Assembly (NCBI RefSeq): GCF_001514125.1
Contig: NZ_KQ948554.1
Coordinates: 229,018-293,017, forward strand
Reading direction: 5' to 3'
DNA: 64,000 nt
From: Streptomyces longwoodensis
Lineage (GTDB): Bacteria; Actinomycetota; Actinomycetes; Streptomycetales; Streptomycetaceae
Positions 1 to 9,017 of the stretch are shown piece after piece (the first letter of the stretch is position 1; each line of letters opens with the position of its first letter). Position numbers and translations under genes: made by a program. The notes under the pieces were generated by a model, which saw only the letters and a list, made by a program, of their open reading frames with translations, had not been told where the DNA came from and ran no database searches.

Positions 1-552
1 GACGCCGACCGCGTCACCCGGCTCATCGCCGAGCTGCTCGACATCTCCCGCATCGACAGCGGACGCCTGGAGGTGCGGCGCCAGCCCGTCGACATGGGCG
101 CCGCCGTCGGCCGCCACATCCAGGCCTACGTCGCCGCGGGCCAGCCCGCCGACCGCTTCCTGCTGCGCATCGAGCAGCCCCTGCCCGCCCTGTGGGCCGA
201 CCCCGACAAGATCGACCAGGTGCTCAGCAACCTCATCGAAAATGCCGTGCGGCACGGGGAGGGAACCGTCACCATCGACATCACGCCCGCCGCGTCCCCC
301 CGTGAGGGGGAGGACACCGGCACGTCGGTCACCGTGAGCGACGAGGGCGCCGGCATCCCGGAGGAGTCCATGAACCGCGTCTTCACCCGCTTCTGGCGGG
401 GCAGCAAGCGCGGCGGCACGGGACTCGGGCTGTACATCGTCAAGGGCATCGTCGAGGCCCACGGCGGTGTCATCACGGTCGGCCGCGCCCCCGGCGGCGG
501 CGCCGAGTTCCGATTTACGCTGCCCGTGGCGGCCCCGGCGTACCTCACCTGA
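1..552 (+). CDS. Sensor histidine kinase, 3' part (5' end outside window)
   Basis: The reading frame is open from the first base to the TGA at 550-552, so this is the C-terminal ~183 residues of a larger protein. The catalytic (HATPase_c) domain is clear: an N-box (SNLIENAVRHGEG), a G1 box (DEGAGIP), an F-box (FTRFWRG) and a G2 box (GGTGLGLYIVKGIVEAHGG). The sequence at the window start (RLIAELLDISRIDSGRLEV) is the helix that follows the H-box in HisKA kinases, so the phosphorylated His and any sensor domain lie upstream. It would phosphorylate an unseen response regulator. It precedes pheS with a 147-bp gap; a kinase in this position upstream of pheST is, as I recall, usual in Streptomyces. 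Confidence 0.9.
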   Translation, partial: DADRVTRLIAELLDISRIDSGRLEVRRQPVDMGAAVGRHIQAYVAAGQPADRFLLRIEQPLPALWADPDKIDQVLSNLIENAVRHGEGTVTIDITPAASPREGEDTGTSVTVSDEGAGIPEESMNRVFTRFWRGSKRGGTGLGLYIVKGIVEAHGGVITVGRAPGGGAEFRFTLPVAAPAYLT

Positions 553-699
553 GGCCCGGCCCCGGCCCCACGGGCGCATTCGCTCACCTCAACCCCGTTA
601 GACTCGGCGTTCGGCACCTTTGTGTCCTGCACACGGCCCTCCGAGCGACGCAGAGCCGGTCACGGGGACCACCGCCAGCCAACGGAAGCACGGGAAGAG

Positions 700-1821
700 A
701 TGTCGGCACCCAATAAGTCGTACGACCCAGTCGAGGTCGAGGCCTTGAAACCGGAAGAGATCGAGCGCATGCGGGACGAGGCGCTCGCCGCCTTCGCCGC
801 CGCGGACTCCCTCGACGCGCTCCAGGAGGCCAAGGTCGCCCACACCGGGGGCACCTCCCCGCTGTCGCTCGCCAACCGCGAGATCGGCGCCCTGCCCCCG
901 CACGCCAAGGCCGACGCCGGCAAGCGCGTCGGGCAGGCCCGCGGCGCCGTGAACAAGGCCCTCGCCACCCGCCAGGCCGAGCTGGAGGCCGAGCGCGACG
1001 CCCGCGTGCTGGTCGAGGAGTCGGTGGACGTCACCCTGCCGTACGACCGCGTCCCGGCCGGCGCCCGCCACCCGCTCACCACGCTCTCGGAGCGCATCGA
1101 GGACATCTTCGTGGCCATGGGCTACGAGGTCGCCGAGGGCCCCCAGGTCGAGGCCGAGTGGTTCAACTTCGACGCCCTGAACATCGGCCCGGACCACCCG
1201 GCCCGCGGCGAGGCGGACACCTTCTTCGTGCAGGGCCCGGACGGCGGCGCCGACTCGGGCGTGGTGCTGCGCACCCACACCTCGCCCGTGCAGATCCGCT
1301 CCCTGATGGAGCGCGACCTGCCGGTCTACGTGATCTGCCCCGGCCGCGTGTACCGCACCGACGAGCTGGACGCCACGCACACCCCGGTCTTCCACCAGGT
1401 CGAGCTGCTCGCCGTCGACGAGGGCCTGACCATGGCCGACCTCAAGGGCACCCTGGACCACATGGTCCAGTCGCTGTTCGGCGAGGGCATGAAGACCCGG
1501 CTGCGGCCGAACTTCTTCCCGTTCACCGAGCCGTCCGCCGAGATGGACATGGTGTGCTACGTCTGCCGCGGCGAGTCCGTCGGCAACCCCGACCGCCCCT
1601 GCCGCACCTGCTCCTCCGAGGGCTGGATCGAGCTGGGCGGCTGCGGCATGGTCAACCCGCGGGTGCTCACCGCCTGCGGCGTCGACCCGGAGAAGTACAG
1701 CGGCTTCGCCTTCGGGTTCGGCATCGAGCGGATGCTGATGTTCCGCCACAACGTCGAGGACATGCGAGACATGGTCGAGGGTGACGTCCGGTTCACCCGG
1801 CCGTTCGGGATGGAGATCTGA
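700..1821 (+). CDS. pheS: Phenylalanine--tRNA ligase alpha subunit
   Basis: Catalytic subunit of the alpha2beta2 phenylalanyl-tRNA synthetase, charging tRNA-Phe in the cytoplasm. The 373-aa length is normal for bacterial PheS. An N-terminal coiled-coil arm (about 1-95) is followed by the class II core, with motif 2 near residue 231 (FHQVELLAVDEGLTMADLKG) and motif 3 near 334 (GFAFGFGIERMLMFRHNVED). The reading frame opens further upstream (622), but the ATG at 700 gives the family-typical start and has a purine-rich GGAAGAG just before it. A possible -10 (TAGACT, 599-604) would give a leader of about 90 nt; no T-box motif is visible in it. The stop overlaps the pheT start by one base, implying coupled translation. 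Confidence 0.97.
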   Translation: MSAPNKSYDPVEVEALKPEEIERMRDEALAAFAAADSLDALQEAKVAHTGGTSPLSLANREIGALPPHAKADAGKRVGQARGAVNKALATRQAELEAERDARVLVEESVDVTLPYDRVPAGARHPLTTLSERIEDIFVAMGYEVAEGPQVEAEWFNFDALNIGPDHPARGEADTFFVQGPDGGADSGVVLRTHTSPVQIRSLMERDLPVYVICPGRVYRTDELDATHTPVFHQVELLAVDEGLTMADLKGTLDHMVQSLFGEGMKTRLRPNFFPFTEPSAEMDMVCYVCRGESVGNPDRPCRTCSSEGWIELGGCGMVNPRVLTACGVDPEKYSGFAFGFGIERMLMFRHNVEDMRDMVEGDVRFTRPFGMEI

Positions 1822-4334
1822 TGCGGGTCCCGCTTTCCTGGCTGCGGGAGTACGTCGACCTGCCGGCCACCGAGACCGGCCGCGACGTCCAGGCCAAGCT
1901 GATCGCGGCGGGCCTGGAGGTCGAGACGGTCGAGCAGCTCGGCCACGACCTCAAGGGCCCCCTGGTCGTCGGCCAGGTGCTCACCATCGAGGAGCTGGAG
2001 GGCTTCAAGAAGCCGATCCGCTTCTGCACCGTCGACGTCGGCGGGGCCAACGGCACGGGTGAGCCCCAGGAGATCGTCTGCGGCGCCCGCAACTTCGCCG
2101 TCGGCGACAAGGTCGTCGTGGTGCTCCCCGGCGCGGTGCTGCCGGGCGGCTTCGCCATCGCCGCGCGCAAGACCTACGGCAAGACCTCCCACGGCATGAT
2201 CTGCTCCAGCGACGAGCTGGGCATGGGCGACGACGGCAGCAAGGGCATCATCGTGCTGCCGCCCGAGACCGAGGTCGGCCGGGACGCCGTCGAGCTGCTC
2301 GAACTGGTCGACGAGGTCCTGGACATCGCCGTCACCGCCAACCGCGGCGACTGCCTGTCCATCCGCGGCGTCGCCCGCGAGACCGCCATCGCCTACGGCC
2401 TGCCGCTGCGTGACCCCGCGCTGCTCGACGTGCCCGCGCCCAACGCCTACGGCTACCCGGTCCAGGTCACCGACCCGGTCGGCTGCGACCGCTTCACCGC
2501 CCGCACGGTCAGCGGCCTCAGCCCCGAGGCGCGCTCGCCGATCTGGCTCCAGCGCCGGCTGCAGAAGGTCGGCATGCGCCCGATCTCGCTGGCCGTCGAC
2601 GTCACCAACTACGTGATGATGGAGCTGGGCCAGCCCCTGCACGCCTACGACCGCACGCTGGTCCAGGGCACCATCGGGGTGCGCCGCGCCCAGGAGGGCG
2701 AGAAGCTCGTCACCCTCGACGGCGTCGAGCGCACGCTGCACGCCGAGGACCTGGTCATCACCGACGACCGCGGCCCCATCGGCCTGGCGGGCGTGATGGG
2801 CGGCGCCAACACCGAGATCGCCGACCACGACGACCTGGAGAACGCCACCAGCGACGTCGTGATCGAGGCCGCGCACTTCAACGCCGTCTCCATCGCCCGT
2901 ACGGCCCGCCGCCACAAGCTGTCCTCGGAGGCGTCCCGCCGCTTCGAGCGGGGCGTCGACCCGCAGGCCGCGGCGGCCGCCGCGCAGCGCACCGTCGACC
3001 TGCTGGTCCTGCTCGCGGGCGGCACGGCCGACGCCGGCGTCACCGAGATCACCGCGCCGTCCGCGCCGCACACGATCAGCTGCCCGGCGAACCACCCCGA
3101 CCGCGTCGCGGGCGTCGACTACGGCCGCGAGACCGTGGTGCGCCGGCTGCAGGAGATCGGCTGCGACGTGTACGGGCAGGACGAGCTGATCGTCACCGCC
3201 CCGTCCTGGCGGCCCGACCTCCTGGAGGCCAACGACCTGGCCGAGGAGGTCATCCGCCTGGAGGGCTACGAGAACCTGCCCTCCACGCTGCCCAAGCCGC
3301 CGTCCGGCCGCGGCCTGACCCACCGCCAGCGGCTGCACCGCCGTGTGGGCCGCGCCCTGGCCGGCGCCGGCTACGTCGAGGCGCCGAACTACCCCTTCGT
3401 CAGCGAGCACGTCTTCGACCAGCTCGGCCTGGAGGCCGACGACCCGGCCCGCCGGGTCGTGAAGCTGGTCAACCCGCTCAACGACGAGGAGCCGGCGCTG
3501 CGCACCTCGCTGCTGCCGGGCCTGCTCGGCGCGCTGCGCCGCAACGACGGCCGGGGCTCGCACGACCTGGCCCTCTTCGAGACCGGCCTGGTCTTCCAGC
3601 CGCGCGAGGAGCAGCGGGCCGCCGGGCACCTGCCCGTCGACCGGCGCCCCACCGACGAGGAGCTCGCCGCGCTCGACGCCGTGCTGCCCGAGCAGCCGCG
3701 CCACGTCGCCGTGGTCCTCGCGGGCGCCCGCGAGCAGGCCGGCTGGTGGGGGGAGGGCCGCCCGGCCGGCTGGGCCGACGCGGTCGAGGCGGGCCGCCAG
3801 GTCGCGCGCGAGGCCGGCGCCGCACTCGGCGTCCGCAAGGGCCAGTACGGTCCGTGGCACCCGGGCCGCTGCGCCGAGTTCGTCGTCGACCTGGACGGCG
3901 CGGAGCGGGTCGTCGGCCACGCCGGCGAGCTGCACCCGCGCGTGCTGAAGGCGCTGGGGCTGCCCGCGCGCACCTGCGCGATGGAGATCGACCTGGACGT
4001 CCTGGAGCGGGTCGGCGACGACACCCCGCAGGCGCCCCACATCTCCACGTTCCCCGTCGCCACGCAGGACGTCGCCCTGGTGGTCGACAAGCCGGTCCCG
4101 GCCGCCGAGGTCGAGTCCGCGCTGCGCGAGGGCGCCGGTGAACTCCTGGAGGCCATCCGGCTGTTCGACGTGTACGAGAACGAGGAGCAGCTCGGCGACG
4201 GCAAGAAGTCCCTGGCGTACGCGCTGCGGTTCCGCGCGGCGGACCGGACGCTCACCGTGGACGAGGCATCGGCGGCCCGCGACGCGGCCGTCGCCCTCGC
4301 CGGGGAGCGCACCGGAGCGGTGCTGCGCGGCTGA
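1821..4334 (+). CDS. pheT: Phenylalanine--tRNA ligase beta subunit
   Basis: Second subunit of phenylalanyl-tRNA synthetase, 837 aa, the full bacterial length. Visible modules are an N-terminal MRVPLSWLREYVDLP segment and an EMAP-type tRNA-binding domain (about 40-150), a B3/4 editing region (about 210-370, containing the NRGDCLSIRGVARE-type motif just before it), a B5 DNA-binding-like fold (about 415-485), a catalytically silent class II core, and a C-terminal ferredoxin-fold anticodon-binding domain (about 740-835). The ATG shares its A with the pheS stop. A strong hairpin follows 23 bp after the stop, so pheST looks like a closed two-gene operon. Confidence 0.97.
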   Translation: MRVPLSWLREYVDLPATETGRDVQAKLIAAGLEVETVEQLGHDLKGPLVVGQVLTIEELEGFKKPIRFCTVDVGGANGTGEPQEIVCGARNFAVGDKVVVVLPGAVLPGGFAIAARKTYGKTSHGMICSSDELGMGDDGSKGIIVLPPETEVGRDAVELLELVDEVLDIAVTANRGDCLSIRGVARETAIAYGLPLRDPALLDVPAPNAYGYPVQVTDPVGCDRFTARTVSGLSPEARSPIWLQRRLQKVGMRPISLAVDVTNYVMMELGQPLHAYDRTLVQGTIGVRRAQEGEKLVTLDGVERTLHAEDLVITDDRGPIGLAGVMGGANTEIADHDDLENATSDVVIEAAHFNAVSIARTARRHKLSSEASRRFERGVDPQAAAAAAQRTVDLLVLLAGGTADAGVTEITAPSAPHTISCPANHPDRVAGVDYGRETVVRRLQEIGCDVYGQDELIVTAPSWRPDLLEANDLAEEVIRLEGYENLPSTLPKPPSGRGLTHRQRLHRRVGRALAGAGYVEAPNYPFVSEHVFDQLGLEADDPARRVVKLVNPLNDEEPALRTSLLPGLLGALRRNDGRGSHDLALFETGLVFQPREEQRAAGHLPVDRRPTDEELAALDAVLPEQPRHVAVVLAGAREQAGWWGEGRPAGWADAVEAGRQVAREAGAALGVRKGQYGPWHPGRCAEFVVDLDGAERVVGHAGELHPRVLKALGLPARTCAMEIDLDVLERVGDDTPQAPHISTFPVATQDVALVVDKPVPAAEVESALREGAGELLEAIRLFDVYENEEQLGDGKKSLAYALRFRAADRTLTVDEASAARDAAVALAGERTGAVLRG

Positions 4335-4357
4335 TCCCGTCCCCGCAGGGGCCCCCA

Positions 4358-4392
4358 GGCGGCCGGTCACGACGCGTTCGTGGCCGGCCGCC
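4358..4392 (+). terminator. Probable terminator of pheST
   Basis: GGCGGCCGGTCACG, a 7-nt loop, then CGTGGCCGGCCGCC: a 14-bp stem with one G-U pair. No T-tract follows, as is common for Streptomyces terminators. Confidence 0.7.
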
Positions 4393-4510
4393 CGTGTGCG
4401 GACGCCGGGCCGCCAGTTGTACGAGGGGGAGCCGGCGGCCCGGCACCTCAGTCAACCGACCCGGCCACGCTGCGCGACAGCGCGCACACGCGCCGGATGC
4501 GCGCACTCCG

Positions 4511-4527
4511 TTCACACCCCGTGTGAA
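4511..4527. promoter_or_regulatory. Inverted repeat upstream of the TPR regulator
   Basis: TTCACACCCCGTGTGAA is a perfect 7-bp inverted repeat around CCC, 48 bp before the downstream start codon. A -10-like TACCCT lies at 4539-4544. It could be an operator for the regulator itself or for another factor; this is inferred from position and symmetry only. Confidence 0.4.
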
Positions 4528-4574
4528 GGCGGACGCACTACCCTGTCCGCACTGAACCACCCGGGGGGCCACCC

Positions 4575-5915
4575 ATGCAGCCCAACACTCTCCTCGACGC
4601 GATCCTGGACGAGGCGGGGATCTCCCACGCTGGCCTCGCCGCCCACGTCAACCAGGCCGGACGTGCCCGAGGGCTCCAGCTGCGGTACGAACACACCGCC
4701 GTGGCCCGCTGGTTGAAGGGCCAGCGACCGCGCGGCCAGGTGCCCGACCTGATCTGCGAGGTGCTCGCCGCCCGGCTGCACCGCCCGGTCACCCTGGACG
4801 ACATCGGCCTCGGCGTGCCGGGGGAGCCGACCGGCCCGCACGGCACCTCCCTGTCCGGCTTCGTCGAGCGGGCCACCGCCCTGTGGCGCTCCGACGAACA
4901 GCAGCGCCCCCACCTCCTCGGCGCCCCCGCGGTCACCGGGACGCCCGCCGTGATGCCGGTGTGGGAGTGGGAGAACCCTCCCGAGGACGTCGACGTCTCC
5001 CGCGGGGGCCGGCACCGGGTCACCCCGGCCGACCTGGAGACGCTGCGCGCCGCCCGCAGCCACTACGAGCAGATGTACCGCAAGGCGGGCGGCATCGCGA
5101 CCCGGGCGCGCATCGTGGGCTTCCTCAACGCCGAGGCGGCGCCGCTGCTGCGCGGCAGCTACACCGACGCCACGGGCCGCCAACTGCACCGGGCCACGGG
5201 CGGGTTGGTGGCGATCGCCGGCATCTGCGCGTACGACTCCGACGCACACGGGCTCGCCCAGCGCTACTTCCACCAGGCGCTGCGGCTGGCCAAGGCCAGC
5301 GGGGACCGGGGACTCGGGGCGTACGTGATCGCACTGCTGGTCAACCAGGCGCTGTTCCTGCGGGAGTTCCGCCAGGCCGTCGCCTTCGCGGAGGCCGCGC
5401 TGCGTGCCGCGGGCAAGCACCTCACCCCCGCTCTCGCCTCCGACCTGTACGCGATGCAGGCCAAAGCGTACGCACACCTCGGCGACGGCTCCAGCGCCCT
5501 CACCTGCATCCGGCGGGCGGAGACGGCCGCCGAGCGCATCCGGCGCGGGCACGAGCCCGACGAGACCGGCTACGTCCAGCCGGGCCTGGTCAACGTCCAA
5601 GTGGCGGAAGCCTTGTTGAGCCTGGGCGAGCTGGCGGCCGCCGCCGAGCACGCGACGGCCGCGGTGGACACCCCGGCGCACGACCGGGGCCGGGTGCACC
5701 GGCTGGCCATGCTCAGCACGATCGAGCTGCGCCAGGGCCACGCCGACCGGGCGGTGGCGACGGCGGTGCGGATGGCCGAGGCGGCCCGCGGGATGGAGTC
5801 CCAGCGGCTGCGCGACCGGCTGCGCGCGGTGCGCGAACACCTGGTGCGCAGCGGCTGCGCCGGGACGGCCGAGGCCGCCGAACTCATCGACGGAGCCCTG
5901 CGCGTACCGATCTAG
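4575..5915 (+). CDS. XRE-like/TPR transcriptional regulator
   Basis: 446-aa protein of a Streptomyces-type regulator family. The N-terminus (about 1-80) reads as a helix-turn-helix of the kind found in NsdA-like proteins (LAAHVNQAGRARGLQLRYEH, then a TAVARWLKGQRPRG recognition segment). The rest, from about residue 150, is Ala/Leu-rich helical hairpins typical of tetratricopeptide repeats (for example the LAQRYFHQALRLAKASGDRG and FAEAALRAAG stretches). Such proteins often act as developmental or antibiotic regulators that sense a partner through the TPR part, but the target here is unknown. It is monocistronic, with an inverted repeat in its promoter region (4511-4527). Identity as a DNA-binding regulator is an inference from the N-terminal pattern. 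Confidence 0.75.
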   Translation: MQPNTLLDAILDEAGISHAGLAAHVNQAGRARGLQLRYEHTAVARWLKGQRPRGQVPDLICEVLAARLHRPVTLDDIGLGVPGEPTGPHGTSLSGFVERATALWRSDEQQRPHLLGAPAVTGTPAVMPVWEWENPPEDVDVSRGGRHRVTPADLETLRAARSHYEQMYRKAGGIATRARIVGFLNAEAAPLLRGSYTDATGRQLHRATGGLVAIAGICAYDSDAHGLAQRYFHQALRLAKASGDRGLGAYVIALLVNQALFLREFRQAVAFAEAALRAAGKHLTPALASDLYAMQAKAYAHLGDGSSALTCIRRAETAAERIRRGHEPDETGYVQPGLVNVQVAEALLSLGELAAAAEHATAAVDTPAHDRGRVHRLAMLSTIELRQGHADRAVATAVRMAEAARGMESQRLRDRLRAVREHLVRSGCAGTAEAAELIDGALRVPI

Positions 5916-6012
5916 CACGCCCCGGCGGGGACCCACGGGCCGGAAGCGCCCTGTGGGTCACCCGCGTCCCTGCTGCGATATTGCCCCTGACTCGACGGAA
6001 GGTGGCAGAACC

Positions 6013-6543
6013 GTGCAGTGGACGAAACAAAACGAACAAACCGTGTATGAGAACCGCTGGTTCCGGGTCAACCTGGCCGACGTGGAGCTCCCCGACGGCC
6101 GGCACCTCGACCACTTCCTGATCCGCCTGCGGCCCGTCGCCGTGGCCACGGTCGTGAACGACGCCAACGAGGTCCTGCTCCTGTGGCGCCACCGCTTCAT
6201 CACCGACAGCTGGGGCTGGGAACTGGCCGCCGGCGTCGTCGAGGACGGCGAGGACGTCGCCGCCGCGGCGGCCCGGGAACTGGAGGAGGAGACCGGCTGG
6301 CGGCCGGGCCCCCTGCACCACCTGATGACCGTGGAGCCGTCCAACGGCCTCAGCGACGCCCGGCACCACATCTACTGGTCGGACCGGGGCGAGTACCTCG
6401 GGCACCCGGTGGACGACTTCGAGTCGGACCGCCGCGCCTGGGTCCCGCTCAAGCTGGTCCCGGACATGATCGCGCGGGGGGAGGTCCCGGCCGCCAACAT
6501 GGCGGCGGCGTTACTGCTGCTGCACCACCTGCGGCTCGGCTGA
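6013..6543 (+). CDS. Nudix hydrolase (ADP-ribose pyrophosphatase type) with a TTA codon
   Basis: 176-aa Nudix enzyme hydrolysing a nucleoside diphosphate linked to another moiety; the VYENRWFRVNLADVELPDG start resembles ADP-sugar pyrophosphatases. The Nudix box is seen around residues 75-97 (GVVEDGED then AARELEEETGW), with the catalytic REXXEE-type signature intact. The frame is open upstream to 5953, but GTG at 6013 is chosen because GGAAGG lies before it and the protein then begins as family members do. Codon 167 (6511-6513) is TTA, the rare leucine codon read by bldA tRNA in Streptomyces, so full translation may depend on developmental stage. A hairpin at 6575-6602 ends the gene. Confidence 0.88.
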   Translation: MQWTKQNEQTVYENRWFRVNLADVELPDGRHLDHFLIRLRPVAVATVVNDANEVLLLWRHRFITDSWGWELAAGVVEDGEDVAAAAARELEEETGWRPGPLHHLMTVEPSNGLSDARHHIYWSDRGEYLGHPVDDFESDRRAWVPLKLVPDMIARGEVPAANMAAALLLLHHLRLG

Positions 6544-6574
6544 CCGGCGCCCGCGTGGCGGCGGGGCACGCCAA

Positions 6575-6602
6575 GGGCCCGGCACCCCCCGGTGCCGGGC
6601 CC
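6575..6602. terminator. Bidirectional terminator between convergent genes
   Basis: GGGCCCGGCACC, loop CCCC, GGTGCCGGGCCC: a perfect 12-bp stem placed between the convergent Nudix and hydroxyacyl-CoA dehydrogenase genes. Confidence 0.75.
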
Positions 6603-6613
6603 GCACACCCGGA

Positions 6614-7471
6614 TCAGTACGTGTAGAAGCCCGAGCCGGTCTTGCGGCCCAGCCGGCCCGCGTCGACCATGCGCTGGAGCAGCGGGGGAGCGGAGTACAG
6701 CGGCTCCTTGTACTCGGTGTACATGGAGTTGGCGATGGACACGATGGTGTCCAGGCCGATCAGGTCGGACAGCTTCAGCGGGCCCATCGGGTGGGCGCAG
6801 CCCATCTCCATGCCGTTGTCGATGTCCTCGCGGCTCGCGATGCCCGACTCGAACATCCGGATCGCGGACAGCAGGTACGGCACCAGCAGCGCGTTCACCA
6901 CGAAGCCGGAGCGGTCCTGGGCGCGGATCGCGTGCTTGCCCAGCACCTTCTCGGCGAAGACCTGCGCCCGGCTGAGCGTGCCCTCGGAGGTGGTCAGCGC
7001 CGGGATCAGCTCGACGAGGGACTGCACCGGGGCCGGGTTGAAGAAGTGGATGCCGACGACGTGGTCGGGCCGCGAGGTGGCGACCGCCAGCTTCACCAGC
7101 GGGATCGAGGAGGTGTTGGAGGCGAGGATCGCGTCCGGGCGGGTCACCACCTGGTCGAGGACCTGGAAGATCTCCGTCTTGACCTGCTCGTTCTCGACGA
7201 CGGCCTCGATGACCAGGTCCCGGTCGGCGAACTCGCCGAGGTCGGTGGTGAAGCTCAGGCGCGCCTGCGTGGCGTCCCGCTCCTCCGCCGTGATCTTGCC
7301 GCGCTCGGCGGCCTTCGCCAGGGAGTTGAACAGCCGGGTGCGGCCGATCTCCAGTGCCTCGCCGGTGGTCTCGGCGACCTTGACGTCCAGACCGGCACGG
7401 GCGCAGACCTCGGCGATGCCCGCTCCCATCTGGCCGCAGCCCACCACTCCCACGCGTTCGATGTCGGTCAC
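6614..7471 (-). CDS. 3-hydroxybutyryl-CoA / 3-hydroxyacyl-CoA dehydrogenase
   Basis: 285-aa soluble enzyme oxidising (S)-3-hydroxyacyl-CoA with NAD(P)+, as in butyryl-CoA metabolism or beta-oxidation. The Rossmann nucleotide-binding loop is at residues 8-18 (VVGCGQMGAGI). The conserved SNTSS, the catalytic-His region (GIHFFNPAPVQSLVELIP) and the C-terminal 3HCDH helical domain (RSGFVVNALLVPYLLSAIRM, DLIGLDT) are all intact. The length matches single-domain Hbd/PaaH-type proteins rather than the long FadB fusion. It stands alone, with no other fatty-acid genes nearby. Its promoter lies in 7472-7560. Confidence 0.93.
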   Translation of the reverse strand: MTDIERVGVVGCGQMGAGIAEVCARAGLDVKVAETTGEALEIGRTRLFNSLAKAAERGKITAEERDATQARLSFTTDLGEFADRDLVIEAVVENEQVKTEIFQVLDQVVTRPDAILASNTSSIPLVKLAVATSRPDHVVGIHFFNPAPVQSLVELIPALTTSEGTLSRAQVFAEKVLGKHAIRAQDRSGFVVNALLVPYLLSAIRMFESGIASREDIDNGMEMGCAHPMGPLKLSDLIGLDTIVSIANSMYTEYKEPLYSAPPLLQRMVDAGRLGRKTGSGFYTY

Positions 7472-7664
7472 GTCGTCCCCTTTGCTGCGGTTTGCCGCAT
7501 TCGCTGCGTATCCGGCCGTCCGCGGGTCTCCCGGTACGGCGCCCTGCTCCGATCGTGCACGTTACTAGCAAGTATCGATGATCGATCGCCGGGGTGGGGG
7601 CATGCTGGGCGCCGACGCGATCCGTGACCGCACGGATCCACCGAGTTCTCGGGGGCGTGTGCCC

Positions 7665-9017
7665 ATGGGGAATCCGACCCGGCGGGCGTTCACACTGGCC
7701 GCGCTGGCCGCCGTCACCACGACCGGACCGGCCGGCACGGCCGCCGCAGCACCGGCCAGGACCGGCCCGGAGGCCGCCACGCCGACCGTCACCGGCACGG
7801 CCGCGGCCGCGGGCCGCCACCGGGCGGAACCGGCCGAGATGCGCGGCATGTGGCTGGCCACCGTCGCCAACCGCGACTGGCCCTCCCGCCCCGGCCTGAG
7901 CGCCGCCCGGCAGCGCGACGAACTGCTCGCCCGGCTCGACCTGGCCGTCCGCAACCGCCTGAACGCGGTGGTGTTCCAGGTCCGGCCCACCGCCGACGCC
8001 CTGTGGCCGTCGCCGTACGAGCCCTGGTCGCAGGTGCTCACCGGCACCCAGGGCCAGTCGCCCGGCTGGGACCCGCTGGGCACGGCCGTCGCGGAGGCCC
8101 ACGCCCGCGGCCTGGAGCTGCACGCCTGGTTCAACCCGTACCGCGTGGCGACCCACTCCGACCTCGGCAGGCTGGTCCCCACCCACCCCGCGCGCCTGCA
8201 CCCCGAGTGGGTGGTGCCGTACGGCGGGAAGCTCTATTACAACCCCGGCCTGCCCGAGGTCCGCGCCTTCGTGCAGGACGCGATGCTCGACGCGGTCCGC
8301 CGCTACCCGCTCGACGCCGTCCACTTCGACGACTACTTCTACCCCTACCCGGTGGCCGGCCAGACCTTCGACGACGACGCCGCATACGAGGCCCATGGCG
8401 GCGGCCACCCCAGCAGGGCCGACTGGCGGCGGGCCAACATCGACCTGCTGGTCCTGGAGACGGCCGGCCGGATCAAGGCGATCCGCCCCACGACCCAGTT
8501 CGGCATCAGCCCCTTCGGCGTGTGGCGCAACGCCTCCACCGACCCGCTCGGCTCCGACACCCGCGCCCTGCAGTCGTACGACGACGTCTACGCCGACACC
8601 CGCACGTGGGTCCGCGAGGGCTGGATCGACTACCTGGTGCCCCAGCTGTACTGGAACATCGGGCTGGCCGCGGCCGACTACGCGAAGCTCGTGCCCTGGT
8701 GGGCGGACGTGGCGCGCGGCAGCCGCACCCGGCTGTACCTCGGTGAGGCCCTGTACAAGGCGGGCGACCCCGCGCAGCCCGCCGCCTGGCAGGACCCGGC
8801 GGAGCTGTCGGACCACCTGACCCTGGCCGCGCGGTACCCGCAGGTGCGCGGGCACGTCTTCTTCGCCGCCGGGGACGTGGCGGCGGACCGCGTCGGTGCG
8901 ATGGCGCGGGTGGTGGCCGACCACTACGCGCGGCCGGCCCCGGCCCCGCGCCGCCCTATGGGTGCTGCTGTGCCTGCTCCGGGTGCCGGACCTCGCAGTC
9001 GGGGCCCGGTGACATGA
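7665..9017 (+). CDS. Tat-exported glycoside-hydrolase-like family 10 protein
   Basis: 450-aa secreted protein. The N-terminus carries a twin-arginine signal (TRRAFTLAALAAV, then an AAAAPA-like cleavage region near residue 30). The mature part opens with the GHL10 hallmark (MRGMWLATVANRDWPSRPGL) and contains HFDDYFYPYP and WIDYLVPQLYW motifs of a TIM-barrel hydrolase, so it probably acts on an extracellular or cell-wall polysaccharide; the substrate is unknown. ATG 7665 is chosen because it starts directly before the signal and has GGGGG 9 nt upstream; the frame is open back to 7578. The last 62 bp overlap a convergent DUF1918 gene. Confidence 0.88.
   Translation: MGNPTRRAFTLAALAAVTTTGPAGTAAAAPARTGPEAATPTVTGTAAAAGRHRAEPAEMRGMWLATVANRDWPSRPGLSAARQRDELLARLDLAVRNRLNAVVFQVRPTADALWPSPYEPWSQVLTGTQGQSPGWDPLGTAVAEAHARGLELHAWFNPYRVATHSDLGRLVPTHPARLHPEWVVPYGGKLYYNPGLPEVRAFVQDAMLDAVRRYPLDAVHFDDYFYPYPVAGQTFDDDAAYEAHGGGHPSRADWRRANIDLLVLETAGRIKAIRPTTQFGISPFGVWRNASTDPLGSDTRALQSYDDVYADTRTWVREGWIDYLVPQLYWNIGLAAADYAKLVPWWADVARGSRTRLYLGEALYKAGDPAQPAAWQDPAELSDHLTLAARYPQVRGHVFFAAGDVAADRVGAMARVVADHYARPAPAPRRPMGAAVPAPGAGPRSRGPVT

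Noticed and set aside
605..699. T-box leader before pheS
   Set aside because: No T-box core, specifier stem or terminator/antiterminator pair can be seen in the ~95-nt leader.
1557..4370. 937-codon minus-strand frame opposite pheT
   Set aside because: Same artefact; pheT on the plus strand has all expected domains.
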